Shown piece by piece: positions 37,822 through 47,319 of a stretch of 64,000 nucleotides of DNA. The notes under the pieces are model-generated. The model worked only from the letters and a program-made list of their open reading frames with translations, was not told where the DNA came from and made no database searches. The stretch's first letter is position 1; each line of letters begins with the position of its first letter. Location of the stretch: NCBI GenBank assembly GCA_023955335.1, contig JAGSGF010000007.1, positions 29,746 to 93,745 of the forward strand, written 5' to 3'. Source of the stretch: Yoonia sp. GTDB taxonomy: Bacteria > Pseudomonadota > Alphaproteobacteria > Rhodobacterales > Rhodobacteraceae. The position numbers were made by a program, and so were the translations under genes.

Positions 37822-37859
37822 TTTGCAAACTTAGCTGCCCTGTCTGTAAACCTTGCAAA
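37822..37859. promoter_or_regulatory. TTTGCAAA-type boxes before pccR
   Basis: TTTGCAAA at 37822-37829 begins ten bases upstream of the pccR ATG, and CTTGCAAA lies at 37852-37859. A weaker TCTGTAAA is at 37843-37850. The core box is identical to those before pccB, so autoregulation is likely. Placement over the ribosome binding region suggests repression. Confidence 0.55.
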
Positions 37860-37874
37860 GCCGGCCCGCAAGGA

Positions 37875-39086
37875 TCAGGATTTTTTCGCGCTGCGCCAGA
37901 TGACGAATAGCACGCTCAGCAATGATGCAACGGCCGTGCTAAACATCAGCCACTGCAAGGGCAGTGCGCCTGTTTCGGGGTTCAGCAGTGTGCTGGCGTA
38001 TTGCGCCAAGGCGGCCCCGCCGCCAACCATTAATGCGCCGCCAAGCCCCGATGCGGTGCCTGCCAGATGTGGTCGGACTGACAGCAAACCTGCGGTGACG
38101 TTGGGCAGGGCGATCCCGTTTCCAAGCCCGAGAAAGCTGCAAAACCCAAAGAAGATCAGCGGATGCTGGATGCCCACAAGTGCCAGCGCCAGTGACGTTC
38201 CCAAACCTGCGATGATGATCGTTGTCCCGACAATTGCCATCCGGTTTATTCCGAATCTGACGGAATACCGCCCTGACAGAAAGTTACCCATCGTATATCC
38301 GACGGCTGGCGCCCCCAAGGCGATGCCGGACCACAACGGTGACAGGCCAAACACGGTCCCCGCAATGAATGATGCCCCACCCAGCAGCGTGAAAAATGCG
38401 CCAGACGCAAAGGCGGCGCAAAGCGCATAACCCCAAAACCGCGGGGAGGCGAAAAGTTCAGGATAGCTGCGCAATTGATCGCGAAACGACATGCCGCCTT
38501 GGGCCAATGTCTCGCCTTGGTCGAAATATGCTATCGCCAGAACACCGATGCCGCAAATCGTCAGGAACAGGAATGTCGCGTGCCAGCCGAACAGCTCGTC
38601 CAGCCCGCCGCCGATCATTGGCCCGACCATCGGCACCAGCGCCATGCCCATCGTGACATAACCGATCATTGACGCCGCTTGGTTCTGTGGGACCATATCG
38701 CGGACAACGGCGCGCGACAGGACGATGCCCGTGGCCACTGCGGCTTGAAGCATGCGGAAGGCCAGAAATACCGTGATGGACGTCGCAAAATATGTGCCGA
38801 TGCTGGCAAATACGAAAATCACCAGTGACCCAAGCACGACTGGTCGCCGACCGATCTTGTCCGAAATCGGCCCGATAAAGATCTGCAGCAGGGCTGTCAT
38901 CGCCAAATAGCCTGACAATGCGAACTGCATCGTCGCATAGTCTGTCTGGAAATAGTCGGTCATCGCCGTCAGTGACGGCAAAAATATCGACATATTGAGC
39001 GCCGAAATCCCTGCGATAAGGATCAGCGTGACAATGTGTGGCGGGGTGCTTGGGTCCAGAAATCGGACAGTGGGGATGTTTGACAT
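37875..39086 (-). CDS. Bcr/CflA-type MFS multidrug efflux transporter
   Basis: A 403-residue major facilitator with 12 hydrophobic segments. The loop 2-3 motif is GPISDKIGRRPVVLGSLVIF. The Bcr/CflA pattern LSRAVVRDMVPQNQAASMIGYVT is clear. It exports drugs or small metabolites; substrate unknown. It lies between pccR and pccB and shares the intergenic TTTGCAAA array with pccB, so it may be a PccR target (inference). Confidence 0.92.
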   Translation of the reverse strand: MSNIPTVRFLDPSTPPHIVTLILIAGISALNMSIFLPSLTAMTDYFQTDYATMQFALSGYLAMTALLQIFIGPISDKIGRRPVVLGSLVIFVFASIGTYFATSITVFLAFRMLQAAVATGIVLSRAVVRDMVPQNQAASMIGYVTMGMALVPMVGPMIGGGLDELFGWHATFLFLTICGIGVLAIAYFDQGETLAQGGMSFRDQLRSYPELFASPRFWGYALCAAFASGAFFTLLGGASFIAGTVFGLSPLWSGIALGAPAVGYTMGNFLSGRYSVRFGINRMAIVGTTIIIAGLGTSLALALVGIQHPLIFFGFCSFLGLGNGIALPNVTAGLLSVRPHLAGTASGLGGALMVGGGAALAQYASTLLNPETGALPLQWLMFSTAVASLLSVLFVIWRSAKKS

Positions 39087-39154
39087 AACATAGACTTAAG
39101 ACGCGCCACACGGGCTGTCCATTGATAGTGGTCCATTTGGTCAAAATTAGCAGA

Positions 39155-39194
39155 TTTGCAAAAGTGGAAATTCGCAAACTGCATGTTTTGCAAA
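39155..39194. promoter_or_regulatory. Three TTTGCAAA-type boxes in 16-bp phase before pccB
   Basis: TTTGCAAA at 39155-39162, TTCGCAAA at 39171-39178 and TTTGCAAA at 39187-39194. Each 8-bp box is followed by an 8-bp spacer. They lie 68-107 bases before the pccB ATG and 69-108 bases before the divergent MFS start. From memory, R. sphaeroides PccR binds paired TTTGCAAA motifs before pccB, so this is the likely PccR operator. Confidence 0.72.
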
Positions 39195-39261
39195 TATCCC
39201 GTTTCCTGCTTTTCCTATGGCATCTCGCAGGCTAGGGTCGTGGAAATTGAAGGGACCTGTC

Positions 39262-40791
39262 ATGGATGTTTTGCAAGAGCTTGAAGATCGTCGCGCCGTT
39301 GCCCGCCTCGGTGGGGGGGAGCGCCGGATCGCTGCCCAGCACGCAAGGGGCAAGCTAACCGCACGCGAGCGGATCGATCTGCTGCTGGATGATGACTCGT
39401 TTGAAGAATTTGATATGTTCGTCGCCCACCGGTGTGTGGACTTCGGAATGGAAAACCAGCGCCCTGCGGGTGATGGTGTTGTGACCGGCTGGGGCACGAT
39501 CAATGGCCGTATGGTGTATATCTACTCTCAAGACTTTACAGTCTTTGGCGGGTCGTTGTCGGAAACCCACGCCCAGAAGATTTGCAAAATCATGGATATG
39601 GCCATGCAAAACGGCGCGCCAGTGATCGGGATCAACGATTCTGGCGGTGCGCGCATTCAAGAAGGCGTGGCGTCCTTGGCGGGCTATGCCGAAGTTTTCC
39701 AACGCAATGTTCTTGCGTCTGGTGTGGTTCCGCAGATCAGCTTGATCATGGGGCCATGTGCAGGTGGTGCTGTGTATTCACCTGCGATGACTGACTTTAT
39801 CTTTATGGTCAAAGACAGCTCTTATATGTTTGTGACTGGCCCGGACGTGGTCAAGACGGTCACCAACGAAATTGTCACCGCAGAGGAATTGGGCGGCGCG
39901 TCAACACACACCAAAAAGTCGTCTGTCGCTGATGGTGCGTTTGAAAACGATGTTGAGGCGCTGGCGGAATGTCGTCGTCTGTTCGATTACCTGCCGCTTA
40001 ACAACCGTCAAAAAGCACCCAAGCGCCCGTTCTTTGATGATGTGAACCGGATCGAGCCAAGCCTTGATACGCTGATCCCTGACAACGCCAACACGCCTTA
40101 CGACATGAAAGAGCTTATTCACAAGCTCGCAGATGAGGCCGATTTTTACGAAATCCAAGAAGATTACGCCAAAAACATTCTGACAGGGTTCATCCGCATG
40201 GAGGGGTCGACTGTCGGTGTTGTCGCCAACCAGCCGATGGTCTTGGCTGGGTGTTTGGATATTGATGCATCCCGCAAGGCCGCCCGCTTTGTGCGGTTCT
40301 GCGATGCGTTTGAAATTCCGATCCTGACGCTGGTTGATGTGCCCGGATTCTTGCCCGGGACGTCGCAGGAATTTGGCGGCGTGATTAAACATGGTGCCAA
40401 ATTGCTGTTTGCGTACGGTGAAGCAACAGTTCCCAAGGTAACGTTGATTACGCGCAAGGCTTACGGTGGTGCGTACGATGTGATGTCGTCCAAGCACCTG
40501 CGCGGCGACTTTAACTATGCATGGCCAACTGCAGAGATTGCGGTGATGGGTGCCAAGGGTGCAACCGAGATTATTCACCGTGCCGATTTGGGTGATGCCG
40601 AAAAGATCGCGCGGCACACGGCGGATTATGAAGACCGGTTCGCCAATCCGTTTGTCGCAGCCGAGCGTGGCTTTATTGACGAAGTGATCCGTCCGCAATC
40701 AACCCGCAAGCGGATATGCCGTGCCTTTGCATCGTTGCGCGGAAAATCGTTGCAGAACCCTTGGAAGAAACACGACAACATTCCGTTGTGA
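39262..40791 (+). CDS. pccB: Propionyl-CoA carboxylase beta subunit
   Basis: The carboxyltransferase subunit (509 residues from the ATG at 39262, with AAGGGA before it). It moves CO2 from carboxybiotin to propionyl-CoA, giving methylmalonyl-CoA. Carboxyltransferase motifs are [32 protein letters not shown] and, in the C-terminal half, [15 protein letters not shown]. It is the first gene after the PccR boxes. The alpha subunit lies 1.35 kb downstream, separated by small genes. Confidence 0.96.
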   Translation: MDVLQELEDRRAVARLGGGERRIAAQHARGKLTARERIDLLLDDDSFEEFDMFVAHRCVDFGMENQRPAGDGVVTGWGTINGRMVYIYSQDFTVFGGSLSETHAQKICKIMDMAMQNGAPVIGINDSGGARIQEGVASLAGYAEVFQRNVLASGVVPQISLIMGPCAGGAVYSPAMTDFIFMVKDSSYMFVTGPDVVKTVTNEIVTAEELGGASTHTKKSSVADGAFENDVEALAECRRLFDYLPLNNRQKAPKRPFFDDVNRIEPSLDTLIPDNANTPYDMKELIHKLADEADFYEIQEDYAKNILTGFIRMEGSTVGVVANQPMVLAGCLDIDASRKAARFVRFCDAFEIPILTLVDVPGFLPGTSQEFGGVIKHGAKLLFAYGEATVPKVTLITRKAYGGAYDVMSSKHLRGDFNYAWPTAEIAVMGAKGATEIIHRADLGDAEKIARHTADYEDRFANPFVAAERGFIDEVIRPQSTRKRICRAFASLRGKSLQNPWKKHDNIPL

Positions 40792-40830
40792 TGCGGACTG
40801 GGTACTTTTGACCAAAAGAAGGACGATAAC

Positions 40831-41193
40831 TTGGGCAGTCTTGCGATCATAGCAGCACTCTTGGCGGGGCCTGCGGCCGCGTTTGAGGTCACAGTGCCGT
40901 CCGGTCATGAACTGTCATTGTTTGATGTCATCATGGAGCCGCCGATGGGCCGGTTCCGGTTTGTATTGCCAGCCGTCGCTGACAGTGTTGCGTTCGCTGA
41001 TTTGGTCGATGATTTTGACTATCTGTGTGCCCAAGTTGCCCAACCGGCTTTGGTGCGGTCAGATGTGGGTGTAAATGAGATTGTAATTTCTGTATCCGCT
41101 ACGGAGGTGCCGTTTGGCGAAGCCACGGATGTGGTGCAGTATTTTCAACCTTACCGTCTAAAAGATGGTGTTTGCATTTGGGACGCTTTTTAA
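40831..41193 (+). CDS. Small exported protein of unknown function (possibly DUF6497)
   Basis: The protein has 120 residues from a TTG start with AAGAAGGAC well placed before it. The N-terminus MGSLAIIAALLAGPAAAFE is a clear signal peptide, cleaved after AAA. The mature part is about 100 residues, with one Cys pair (YLCAQ and GVCIW) that could form a disulfide. I associate this with DUF6497, found by pccB in other roseobacters, without being able to check. No known role in propionate use. Confidence 0.7.
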   Translation: MGSLAIIAALLAGPAAAFEVTVPSGHELSLFDVIMEPPMGRFRFVLPAVADSVAFADLVDDFDYLCAQVAQPALVRSDVGVNEIVISVSATEVPFGEATDVVQYFQPYRLKDGVCIWDAF

Positions 41194-41194
41194 G

Positions 41195-41542
41195 ATGGAA
41201 AAACACAGAGGGTTTCCGGGCCGGTTAGCTGGGACAGATTTTCAATTTACAATCCGTCGTGCTCACAAAGATGGCGCGACTGAAATCACTGAACGTATTC
41301 GTTACCCTGACCGCCGGCCACCGGACCGCCGTGCGGATGCTGGGTTCATGCAAGCGTTATATGATCAGTTTGGGACAGAACCGTTTGAGCGCGGTAATCT
41401 TGACGCTGGCCGCCTTTGCTGGTTGTTCGGCCGTGAAGTGATCCCTGCAGAAGACCCGTTTGATGCATCCAGCTATACTGCGCTGCTGCGGATCGACATG
41501 AAGGTCGCTGCAGTCAGCTTTCCTGAATTGCGCGAACGCTGA
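41195..41542 (+). CDS. Hypothetical protein of 115 residues
   Basis: Starts at the ATG one base after the preceding stop; a longer frame from 41165 overlaps that gene and is less likely. It is soluble, charged and has no signal or membrane segment. It contains YPDRRPPDRRADAGFMQALY and a C-terminal FPELRER. I recognise no family. It lies between pccB and pccA on their strand and may be part of the same transcript. Confidence 0.55.
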   Translation: MEKHRGFPGRLAGTDFQFTIRRAHKDGATEITERIRYPDRRPPDRRADAGFMQALYDQFGTEPFERGNLDAGRLCWLFGREVIPAEDPFDASSYTALLRIDMKVAAVSFPELRER

Positions 41543-41858
41543 TGCCCGATTTGTTGCGCATATTTACCTGCCTTGGGCAGAAAATGGCCCAAAAATGGGG
41601 GGGTCAATCTGGTCGGTTTGGCGAACAGGCGGTGTCGTGCAATGATCACTTAACAGCTTTTGCCGTAACCAATCAGCGGGCTGTAATTTGTCTACTTAGT
41701 TACCCTTCCCCTGACCGGTGCCAACCTTTTGGGTTTGTACCGGTCACCCCTTATGATCGGGCGGCGGAATGCTGCTTTGAGTTGACGCGCTGTGTTGCGT
41801 TAACTGCCGAAAGCGTACAACGTGGCCCTACCAATCAAACAACAGGGGGCATTTTTTC
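41543..41858. other. 316-base stretch without a convincing gene, containing a large hairpin
   Basis: A frame runs through it but lacks a credible product. It holds the hairpin at 41712-41746 and should hold the promoter of the small lipoprotein at 41859. A GGGGGC stretch lies just before that ATG. Confidence 0.6.
41712..41746. repeat. Near-perfect 15-bp inverted repeat (hairpin)
   Basis: TGACCGGT (41712-41719) pairs perfectly with ACCGGTCA (41739-41746). The inner arms GCCAACC and GGTTTGT pair with one mismatch and one G-U, leaving a five-base loop. It has no T-run, so it is not an obvious terminator. It could be an operator or an RNA element 113 bases before the lipoprotein start. Confidence 0.6.
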
Positions 41859-42050
41859 ATGCTTAAAACATCTTACATTCTCGCAGCGACAGCATTCCTT
41901 GGCCTCACGGCTTGTCTTGATAACGACGCGGAGCGTGCGCTTGTTGGCGCTGGCGTTGGCTGCGTTGCAGGTGAAACTATCGGTAACAACAACTGTGTTG
42001 AAGGCGCGCTTGCGGGCGGCCTTATCGGCGCACTTGCCAACGACCTCTAA
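41859..42050 (+). CDS. Small glycine-rich lipoprotein
   Basis: A 63-residue protein. The signal MLKTSYILAATAFLGLTAC ends in a lipobox with C19. The mature part has glycine-zipper-like spacing (GAGVGCVAG, then GALAGGLIGALA). Similar tiny outer-membrane lipoproteins (OsmB-like) are common, but a specific role is unknown. A strong terminator follows at 42086-42130, so it is probably a separate unit between the pcc genes. Confidence 0.78.
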   Translation: MLKTSYILAATAFLGLTACLDNDAERALVGAGVGCVAGETIGNNNCVEGALAGGLIGALANDL

Positions 42051-42085
42051 GGTCACACGCCTAATCTATTCGATGAAAATAAATG

Positions 42086-42130
42086 AAACCGCCGCCGCAG
42101 GACACCCCTGTGCGCGGCGGTTTTGCTTTT
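42086..42130 (+). terminator. Rho-independent terminator after the small lipoprotein
   Basis: Outer stem AAACCGCCGC paired with GCGGCGGTTT (42086-42095 with 42113-42122), with an inner GCAGG-type stem, followed by TTTTGCTTTT. It ends 15 bases before pccA, so pccA needs its own promoter or read-through. Confidence 0.85.
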
Positions 42131-42144
42131 GAAGGACGTCTGAA

Positions 42145-44142
42145 ATGTTCAAGAAAATTCTGATCGCTAACCGTGGTGAAATCGCCTGTCGCGTCATTAA
42201 GACCGCCAAGAAGATGGGGATCAAAACGGTCGCGATCTATTCGGATGCGGATCGCAATGCGTTACATGTAAAAATGGCGGATGAGGCGGTGCATATCGGC
42301 CCTGCTCCTGCAAACCAGTCCTACATCGTCATTGACAACGTCATGGCCGCGATCAAGCAGACGGGCGCTGAGGCCGTGCATCCGGGATACGGATTTCTGT
42401 CTGAGAATTCCAAATTTGCCGAGGCTCTTGAGGCCGCAGGCGTCGCATTCATCGGTCCACCTAAGGGTGCGATCGAGGCGATGGGCGATAAGATTACATC
42501 GAAAAAGCTTGCTAAAGAAGCAAACGTATCAACCGTGCCGGGCTATATGGGGCTGATTGATGACGCCGAACATGCCGTCGTCATTGCGAACGAAGTTGGC
42601 TATCCGGTGATGATCAAAGCCTCCGCTGGCGGCGGCGGTAAAGGTATGCGCATTGCATGGAACGATACTGAAGCCCGCGAGGGGTTTGCATCTTCCAAGA
42701 ATGAGGCGGCGAATTCATTTGGCGATGACCGTCTGTTTATCGAGAAATTCATCACCCAACCGCGCCATATCGAAATTCAGGTGCTTTGCGATAAGCACGG
42801 CAATGGCGTGTATTTGCACGAGCGCGAATGCTCTATCCAGCGTCGCCAGCAAAAGGTGATCGAAGAGGCCCCAAGCCCGTTCCTTGACGAAGAAACGCGC
42901 GCTGCGATGGGCGCCCAGTCGGTCGCATTGGCGCAGGCGGTGGATTATTCTTCCGCCGGTACGGTCGAATTTATTGTAGACGGCGACTGCAATTTCTACT
43001 TTCTCGAGATGAACACCCGCTTGCAGGTGGAACACCCTGTGACCGAGCTGATCACGGGGGTTGATCTGGTCGAACAGATGATCCGCGTGGCATACGGCGA
43101 GACATTGCCGTTCAAGCAAGATGATCTCAAAATCAACGGCTGGGCGATGGAAAGCCGCCTGTACGCCGAAGACCCGTATCGCGGGTTCTTGCCATCCATT
43201 GGTCGTTTGTCACGCTACCGCCCGCCTGCAGAAGAAGCATCGCCAACACGCGCCGTGCGCAACGACACTGGCGTGTTCGAGGGCGGCGAGATCAGTATGT
43301 ATTACGATCCCATGATCGCCAAGCTATGCACATGGGCCCCCAACCGCGCTGCTGCGATTGAGGAAATGCGCCAAGCGCTGGACGCGTTCGAGGTCGAAGG
43401 CATCGGGCACAACTTGCCGTTCCTTGCTGCCGTTTATGACCACGAGAAATTCATTTCTGGCACAATGACCACCGCGTTCATCGAAGAAGAATTCCCTGAT
43501 GGTTTCCAAGGTGTCACATTGCCCGACGCAGACCTTATCCGCATCTCGGCGGCCGCTGCCGCGATGCACCGTGTCGCAGAAATCCGCCGCACGCGTATTT
43601 CCGGGCGCATGGATAACCATGAACGCCATGTTGGTGCCGATTGGAATGTTGCCGTGCAGGGCCAATCATTCGATACGGTCATTGTTGCGGATAAACTGGG
43701 TGCTGATGTGACCCTTGCGGATCAGACCATTCGTGTCGAGGGCGACTGGACACCGGGCGATATGCTGGCACGGATGACCGTTGGCGGTACGCCGTTGGTG
43801 ATAAAAATTGGCAAGATTTCTGGCGGGTTCCGTGTGCGGTACCGTGGCGCTGACCTTAAGGTGCATGTGCGCTCTCCGCGTCAGGCCGAATTGGCCGCTT
43901 TGATGCCTGAAAAGATGCCACCTGATACGTCCAAGCTGCTGCTGTGCCCAATGCCCGGTTTGATCGTCAAGGTCGACGTGGCAGTTGGCGACGAGGTCCA
44001 AGATGGTCAAGCGCTTTGCACAGTCGAGGCCATGAAAATGGAAAATATCCTGCGCGCCGAGAAAAAGGGCATCGTGTCCAAGGTGAACGCGGTCGCGGGC
44101 GACAGCTTGGCCGTCGACGACATCATTCTGGAGTTTGAATAG
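42145..44142 (+). CDS. pccA: Propionyl-CoA carboxylase alpha subunit (biotin carboxylase + BCCP)
   Basis: A 665-residue subunit. The biotin carboxylase domain (about 1-450) has KILIANRGEIACRVI, the ATP-grasp Gly loop SAGGGGKGMRIAW and EMNTRLQVEHPVTE. A BT-like middle follows, and the BCCP domain (about 595-665) has EAMKMEN with biotinyl lysine K631. It works with pccB in the cytoplasm. Length is typical for PccA. Confidence 0.96.
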   Translation: MFKKILIANRGEIACRVIKTAKKMGIKTVAIYSDADRNALHVKMADEAVHIGPAPANQSYIVIDNVMAAIKQTGAEAVHPGYGFLSENSKFAEALEAAGVAFIGPPKGAIEAMGDKITSKKLAKEANVSTVPGYMGLIDDAEHAVVIANEVGYPVMIKASAGGGGKGMRIAWNDTEAREGFASSKNEAANSFGDDRLFIEKFITQPRHIEIQVLCDKHGNGVYLHERECSIQRRQQKVIEEAPSPFLDEETRAAMGAQSVALAQAVDYSSAGTVEFIVDGDCNFYFLEMNTRLQVEHPVTELITGVDLVEQMIRVAYGETLPFKQDDLKINGWAMESRLYAEDPYRGFLPSIGRLSRYRPPAEEASPTRAVRNDTGVFEGGEISMYYDPMIAKLCTWAPNRAAAIEEMRQALDAFEVEGIGHNLPFLAAVYDHEKFISGTMTTAFIEEEFPDGFQGVTLPDADLIRISAAAAAMHRVAEIRRTRISGRMDNHERHVGADWNVAVQGQSFDTVIVADKLGADVTLADQTIRVEGDWTPGDMLARMTVGGTPLVIKIGKISGGFRVRYRGADLKVHVRSPRQAELAALMPEKMPPDTSKLLLCPMPGLIVKVDVAVGDEVQDGQALCTVEAMKMENILRAEKKGIVSKVNAVAGDSLAVDDIILEFE

Positions 44143-44145
44143 GCC

Positions 44146-44523
44146 ATGGCCCCAATCACGCGCCAGTTTTTGATCTGCTTTGTGGCTTACGCGGTGGGGT
44201 TGGTGCTTGCGACGGCGGCGCTGCTGGGGGTCGTTGATCTCGATACGGTGGGCCTGGAGAGTGGTCTGCCGACTGTCGCAATGTTGACGCCAATGGTTGG
44301 AGTTGTCGGGTTTTGGGCCGCCGCCCGCATCGCGGGGGGACCTATTGATCCGCTGCGGACGTTCTTGTTCGGCGGGATCGCAATTTACAGTTTGCTGTAC
44401 CTGTGCGGTCGGCTTGTGGCCAACGCGTTTATGTCAAATCAAGGGGCAACGATTGTTGGCGCGCTGGCGCTGTTTATGCTGGCATTCATGATGATCCGCA
44501 GATCCACGGACGGCGATATCTGA
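44146..44523 (+). CDS. Hypothetical four-helix membrane protein
   Basis: A 125-residue protein with four hydrophobic segments (about residues 8-30, 43-63, 73-92 and 98-117) and a charged tail. It starts three bases after the pccA stop and is probably co-transcribed. The family is not recognised with certainty. It may be a small conserved ABZJ/DUF-type membrane protein. Confidence 0.7.
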   Translation: MAPITRQFLICFVAYAVGLVLATAALLGVVDLDTVGLESGLPTVAMLTPMVGVVGFWAAARIAGGPIDPLRTFLFGGIAIYSLLYLCGRLVANAFMSNQGATIVGALALFMLAFMMIRRSTDGDI

Positions 44524-44527
44524 TGGT

Positions 44528-44986
44528 CTATTCGGTTCTTAGCGCACGATGGTCGATGATCTCTTGTTGGCGCATTGGTATTTTGTCGATCGCCCGCGAC
44601 AGCTCTCGAATGTCCCACGGTGCGGGTTTGCGCAAAACGGTCCGCCCGTCTTTTCCAACAAGCGTCAGCATAAACGCGCGCGGCCGTAAGGCTGTGCGTA
44701 ACGCACTGGGGTTTGCAGGATCGGTATCGACAATCACGATCACATCACGCTCGGCCATCTCTTCTATTCCATCTTGTAGCATTTCAAGCTGCTCGATGAA
44801 CCTTGGGTCTAGCGGGCTTTGGGCGAACACGACCAACGGACGGGCCTGCCAGATAAAATCAGCAGGCGTGATATCGGCTGCATTGAAAATTCGGGTCCGG
44901 TCTGCATGCCATGCCTCAAGCACGGTGTCTGCGGATACGGCCGAGGCCAGGCTCGCCACGAGGGCGCTGATCAATATACGTTTCAT
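44528..44986 (-). CDS. DUF4174 exported protein
   Basis: The protein has 152 residues from the ATG at 44986, which begins the signal MKRILISALVASLASAVSA. An ATG four codons upstream is possible. The DUF4174 region has RPLVVFAQSPLDPRFIEQ, DVIVIVDTDP and the C-terminal SRAIDKIPMRQQEI. The fold is probably thioredoxin-like without active cysteines. It converges with the membrane protein above and is divergent from the mutase. Confidence 0.82.
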   Translation of the reverse strand: MKRILISALVASLASAVSADTVLEAWHADRTRIFNAADITPADFIWQARPLVVFAQSPLDPRFIEQLEMLQDGIEEMAERDVIVIVDTDPANPSALRTALRPRAFMLTLVGKDGRTVLRKPAPWDIRELSRAIDKIPMRQQEIIDHRALRTE

Positions 44987-45114
44987 ACAAGCTAACATAG
45001 GACGTCTGATCGCAAATACGAACAGCCGTCTTCCAGATAACTATAATTTTATCGCGCAGTCTGTTTAGACAGATTTTGGCGCTGTCGTGCAACGCACAAC
45101 ATTTGAGGGATCTC

Positions 45115-47241
45115 ATGGGAACGAACAAAGACTGGGCTGACATTGCGGCAAAAGAATTGCGCGGCAAACCACTTGATGACCTGACGTGGCACACGTTGGA
45201 AGGGATCGCGGTCAAACCGCTGTATACCGCCGATGACACGGCGGATCTTCCGCATATGGGCGGTGTCCCCGGGGCAGCACCTTATACGCGCGGCGTTAAG
45301 GCCACGATGTACGCGGGCCGCCCTTGGACGATCCGCCAATATGCGGGGTTCTCCACGGCCGAGGAATCCAACGCGTTCTACCGTGCCGCTCTTGCGGGTG
45401 GCCAACAGGGCGTATCCGTCGCCTTTGATCTGGCAACGCACCGTGGTTATGACAGCGACCACCCAAGGGTTGAAGGTGATGTCGGCAAGGCGGGTGTGGC
45501 GATCGACAGCGTTGAGGATATGAAAATCCTGTTTGACGGTATCCCACTGGATAAAGTGTCTGTTTCGATGACGATGAACGGCGCAGTCATCCCGATCCTT
45601 GCCAACTTTATCGTTGCTGGGGAAGAGCAAGGACACGACAAATCTGTCCTTTCCGGCACCATCCAGAACGATATTCTCAAGGAATTCATGGTCCGCAACA
45701 CCTATGTCTATCCGCCCGAACCTTCGATGCGGATCATTGCGGATATTATTGAATATACCTCTGCGGACATGCCGAAATTCAACTCGATTTCGATCAGTGG
45801 CTACCATATGCAAGAAGCAGGCGCGGATCTGGTCCAAGAGCTGGCATTTACGCTGGCTGACGGGCGCGAATATGTGCGTACCGCCATTGCGCGCGGCATG
45901 GACGTGGATGCATTCGCAGGCCGCTTGTCGTTCTTCTTTGCGATCGGAATGAATTTCTTCATGGAGGCCGCCAAACTGCGTGCCGCCCGTCTTTTGTGGT
46001 CACGGATCATGGAGGAATTTGAACCCAAGGTCGCGAAATCATCTATGCTGCGGACCCATTGCCAAACCTCTGGCGTGTCGTTGCAGGAACAAGACCCGTA
46101 TAACAACGTGATCCGTACCGCCTATGAGGCAATGTCTGCCGTTTTGGGTGGCACGCAATCACTGCACACAAATGCGCTCGACGAAGCTATTGCTTTGCCG
46201 ACTGATTTCTCCAGCCGGATCGCGCGAAATACGCAGCTGATCTTGCAAGAAGAAACGGGTGTGACCAACGTGGTCGATCCGCTTGCAGGGTCCTTTTATG
46301 TCGAAAGCCTGACCCACGAATTGGCCGAAGCCGCTTGGAAGCTGATCGAAGAGGTCGAGGAAATGGGCGGCATGACCAAGGCCGTGGCCTCTGGCATGCC
46401 CAAGCTCAAGATCGAGGAATCCGCCGCAACACGTCAGGCGAACATCGACCGCGGGATTGAAGTGATTGTCGGCGTGAACAAATACCGCAAAGACAACGAA
46501 GACCCGATTGATATTCGCGATATCGACAATGATGCAGTGCGTCTGTCTCAGATTGCCCGCATCGAAAAAACCCGCACAACCCGCGATCAAGCAGCATGTG
46601 ATGCGGCATTGGCGGAGGTCACGCGCCGCGCTCACGACGGGGGCAACTTGTTGGAAGCGGCTGTCGAGGCATCACGCCACCGCGCAACCGTAGGAGAAAT
46701 CAGCATGGCAATGGAAGACGCATTTGGACGCCACCGCGCTGAAGTCAAAACGCTCGCCGGTGTTTACGGCGCAGCCTATGAGGGCGACGCAGGCTTTGCT
46801 GCGATCCAAGATGCAGTCAACACATTTGCCGAAGATGAAGGCCGCCGCCCGCGCATGCTCGTGGTCAAAATGGGCCAAGACGGGCACGACCGTGGGGCCA
46901 AAGTGATCGCGACTGCATTTGCAGATATCGGCTTTGATGTGGATGTCGGCCCATTGTTCCAAACCCCGGCAGAGGCCGCGCAGGATGCGATCGACAACGA
47001 TGTGCATGTCATCGGGATTTCGTCCCAAGCGGCGGGGCACAAAACGCTTGCGCCGAAATTGGTCAAGGCGCTGAACGACGCAGGTGCAGGCGATATTCTT
47101 GTGATCTGTGGCGGTGTGATCCCCCAGCAGGATTATCAGTTCCTATATGACGCAGGTGTCAAAGCGATCTTTGGTCCGGGCACCAACATCCCCAAAGCCG
47201 CCGAAGATATCCTTGATCTGATCCGCAAGGCGCGGGCCTAA
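45115..47241 (+). CDS. scpA: Methylmalonyl-CoA mutase
   Basis: Converts methylmalonyl-CoA to succinyl-CoA with adenosylcobalamin. 708 residues in a single chain: the TIM-barrel substrate domain is in the N-terminal 560 or so, and the B12 domain at the C-terminus has [12 protein letters not shown] (DxHxxG, H591 as lower ligand). It completes the pathway started by pccB/pccA. An epimerase gene is not in the window. Only a weak ATCGCAAA box lies upstream (45009-45016). Confidence 0.96.
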   Translation: MGTNKDWADIAAKELRGKPLDDLTWHTLEGIAVKPLYTADDTADLPHMGGVPGAAPYTRGVKATMYAGRPWTIRQYAGFSTAEESNAFYRAALAGGQQGVSVAFDLATHRGYDSDHPRVEGDVGKAGVAIDSVEDMKILFDGIPLDKVSVSMTMNGAVIPILANFIVAGEEQGHDKSVLSGTIQNDILKEFMVRNTYVYPPEPSMRIIADIIEYTSADMPKFNSISISGYHMQEAGADLVQELAFTLADGREYVRTAIARGMDVDAFAGRLSFFFAIGMNFFMEAAKLRAARLLWSRIMEEFEPKVAKSSMLRTHCQTSGVSLQEQDPYNNVIRTAYEAMSAVLGGTQSLHTNALDEAIALPTDFSSRIARNTQLILQEETGVTNVVDPLAGSFYVESLTHELAEAAWKLIEEVEEMGGMTKAVASGMPKLKIEESAATRQANIDRGIEVIVGVNKYRKDNEDPIDIRDIDNDAVRLSQIARIEKTRTTRDQAACDAALAEVTRRAHDGGNLLEAAVEASRHRATVGEISMAMEDAFGRHRAEVKTLAGVYGAAYEGDAGFAAIQDAVNTFAEDEGRRPRMLVVKMGQDGHDRGAKVIATAFADIGFDVDVGPLFQTPAEAAQDAIDNDVHVIGISSQAAGHKTLAPKLVKALNDAGAGDILVICGGVIPQQDYQFLYDAGVKAIFGPGTNIPKAAEDILDLIRKARA

Positions 47242-47248
47242 ATACCTG

Positions 47249-47298
47249 CGCCAAAAAGCAAGCGGCCTTGGCACGCAAATCTGCTTTACTTTTTGGCG
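47249..47298. repeat. Inverted repeat CGCCAAAAA / TTTTTGGCG after the mutase
   Basis: Perfect 9-base arms at 47249-47257 and 47290-47298, with partly pairing inner bases (GCAAGC against GCTTTAC). It sits in the gap between the mutase stop and the VOC gene. It could act as a weak bidirectional terminator. Confidence 0.5.
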
Positions 47299-47319
47299 GG
47301 GCAAAAGCACCAATGGGGC

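Noticed and set aside
41542..42132. Open frame of 196 codons between the 115-residue hypothetical and pccA
   Set aside because: It runs through the hairpin, the small lipoprotein gene in another frame and into the terminator, and has no domain-like sequence.
45009..45016. ATCGCAAA as a PccR box before methylmalonyl-CoA mutase
   Set aside because: Single imperfect copy with no partner box at 16-bp or similar spacing.
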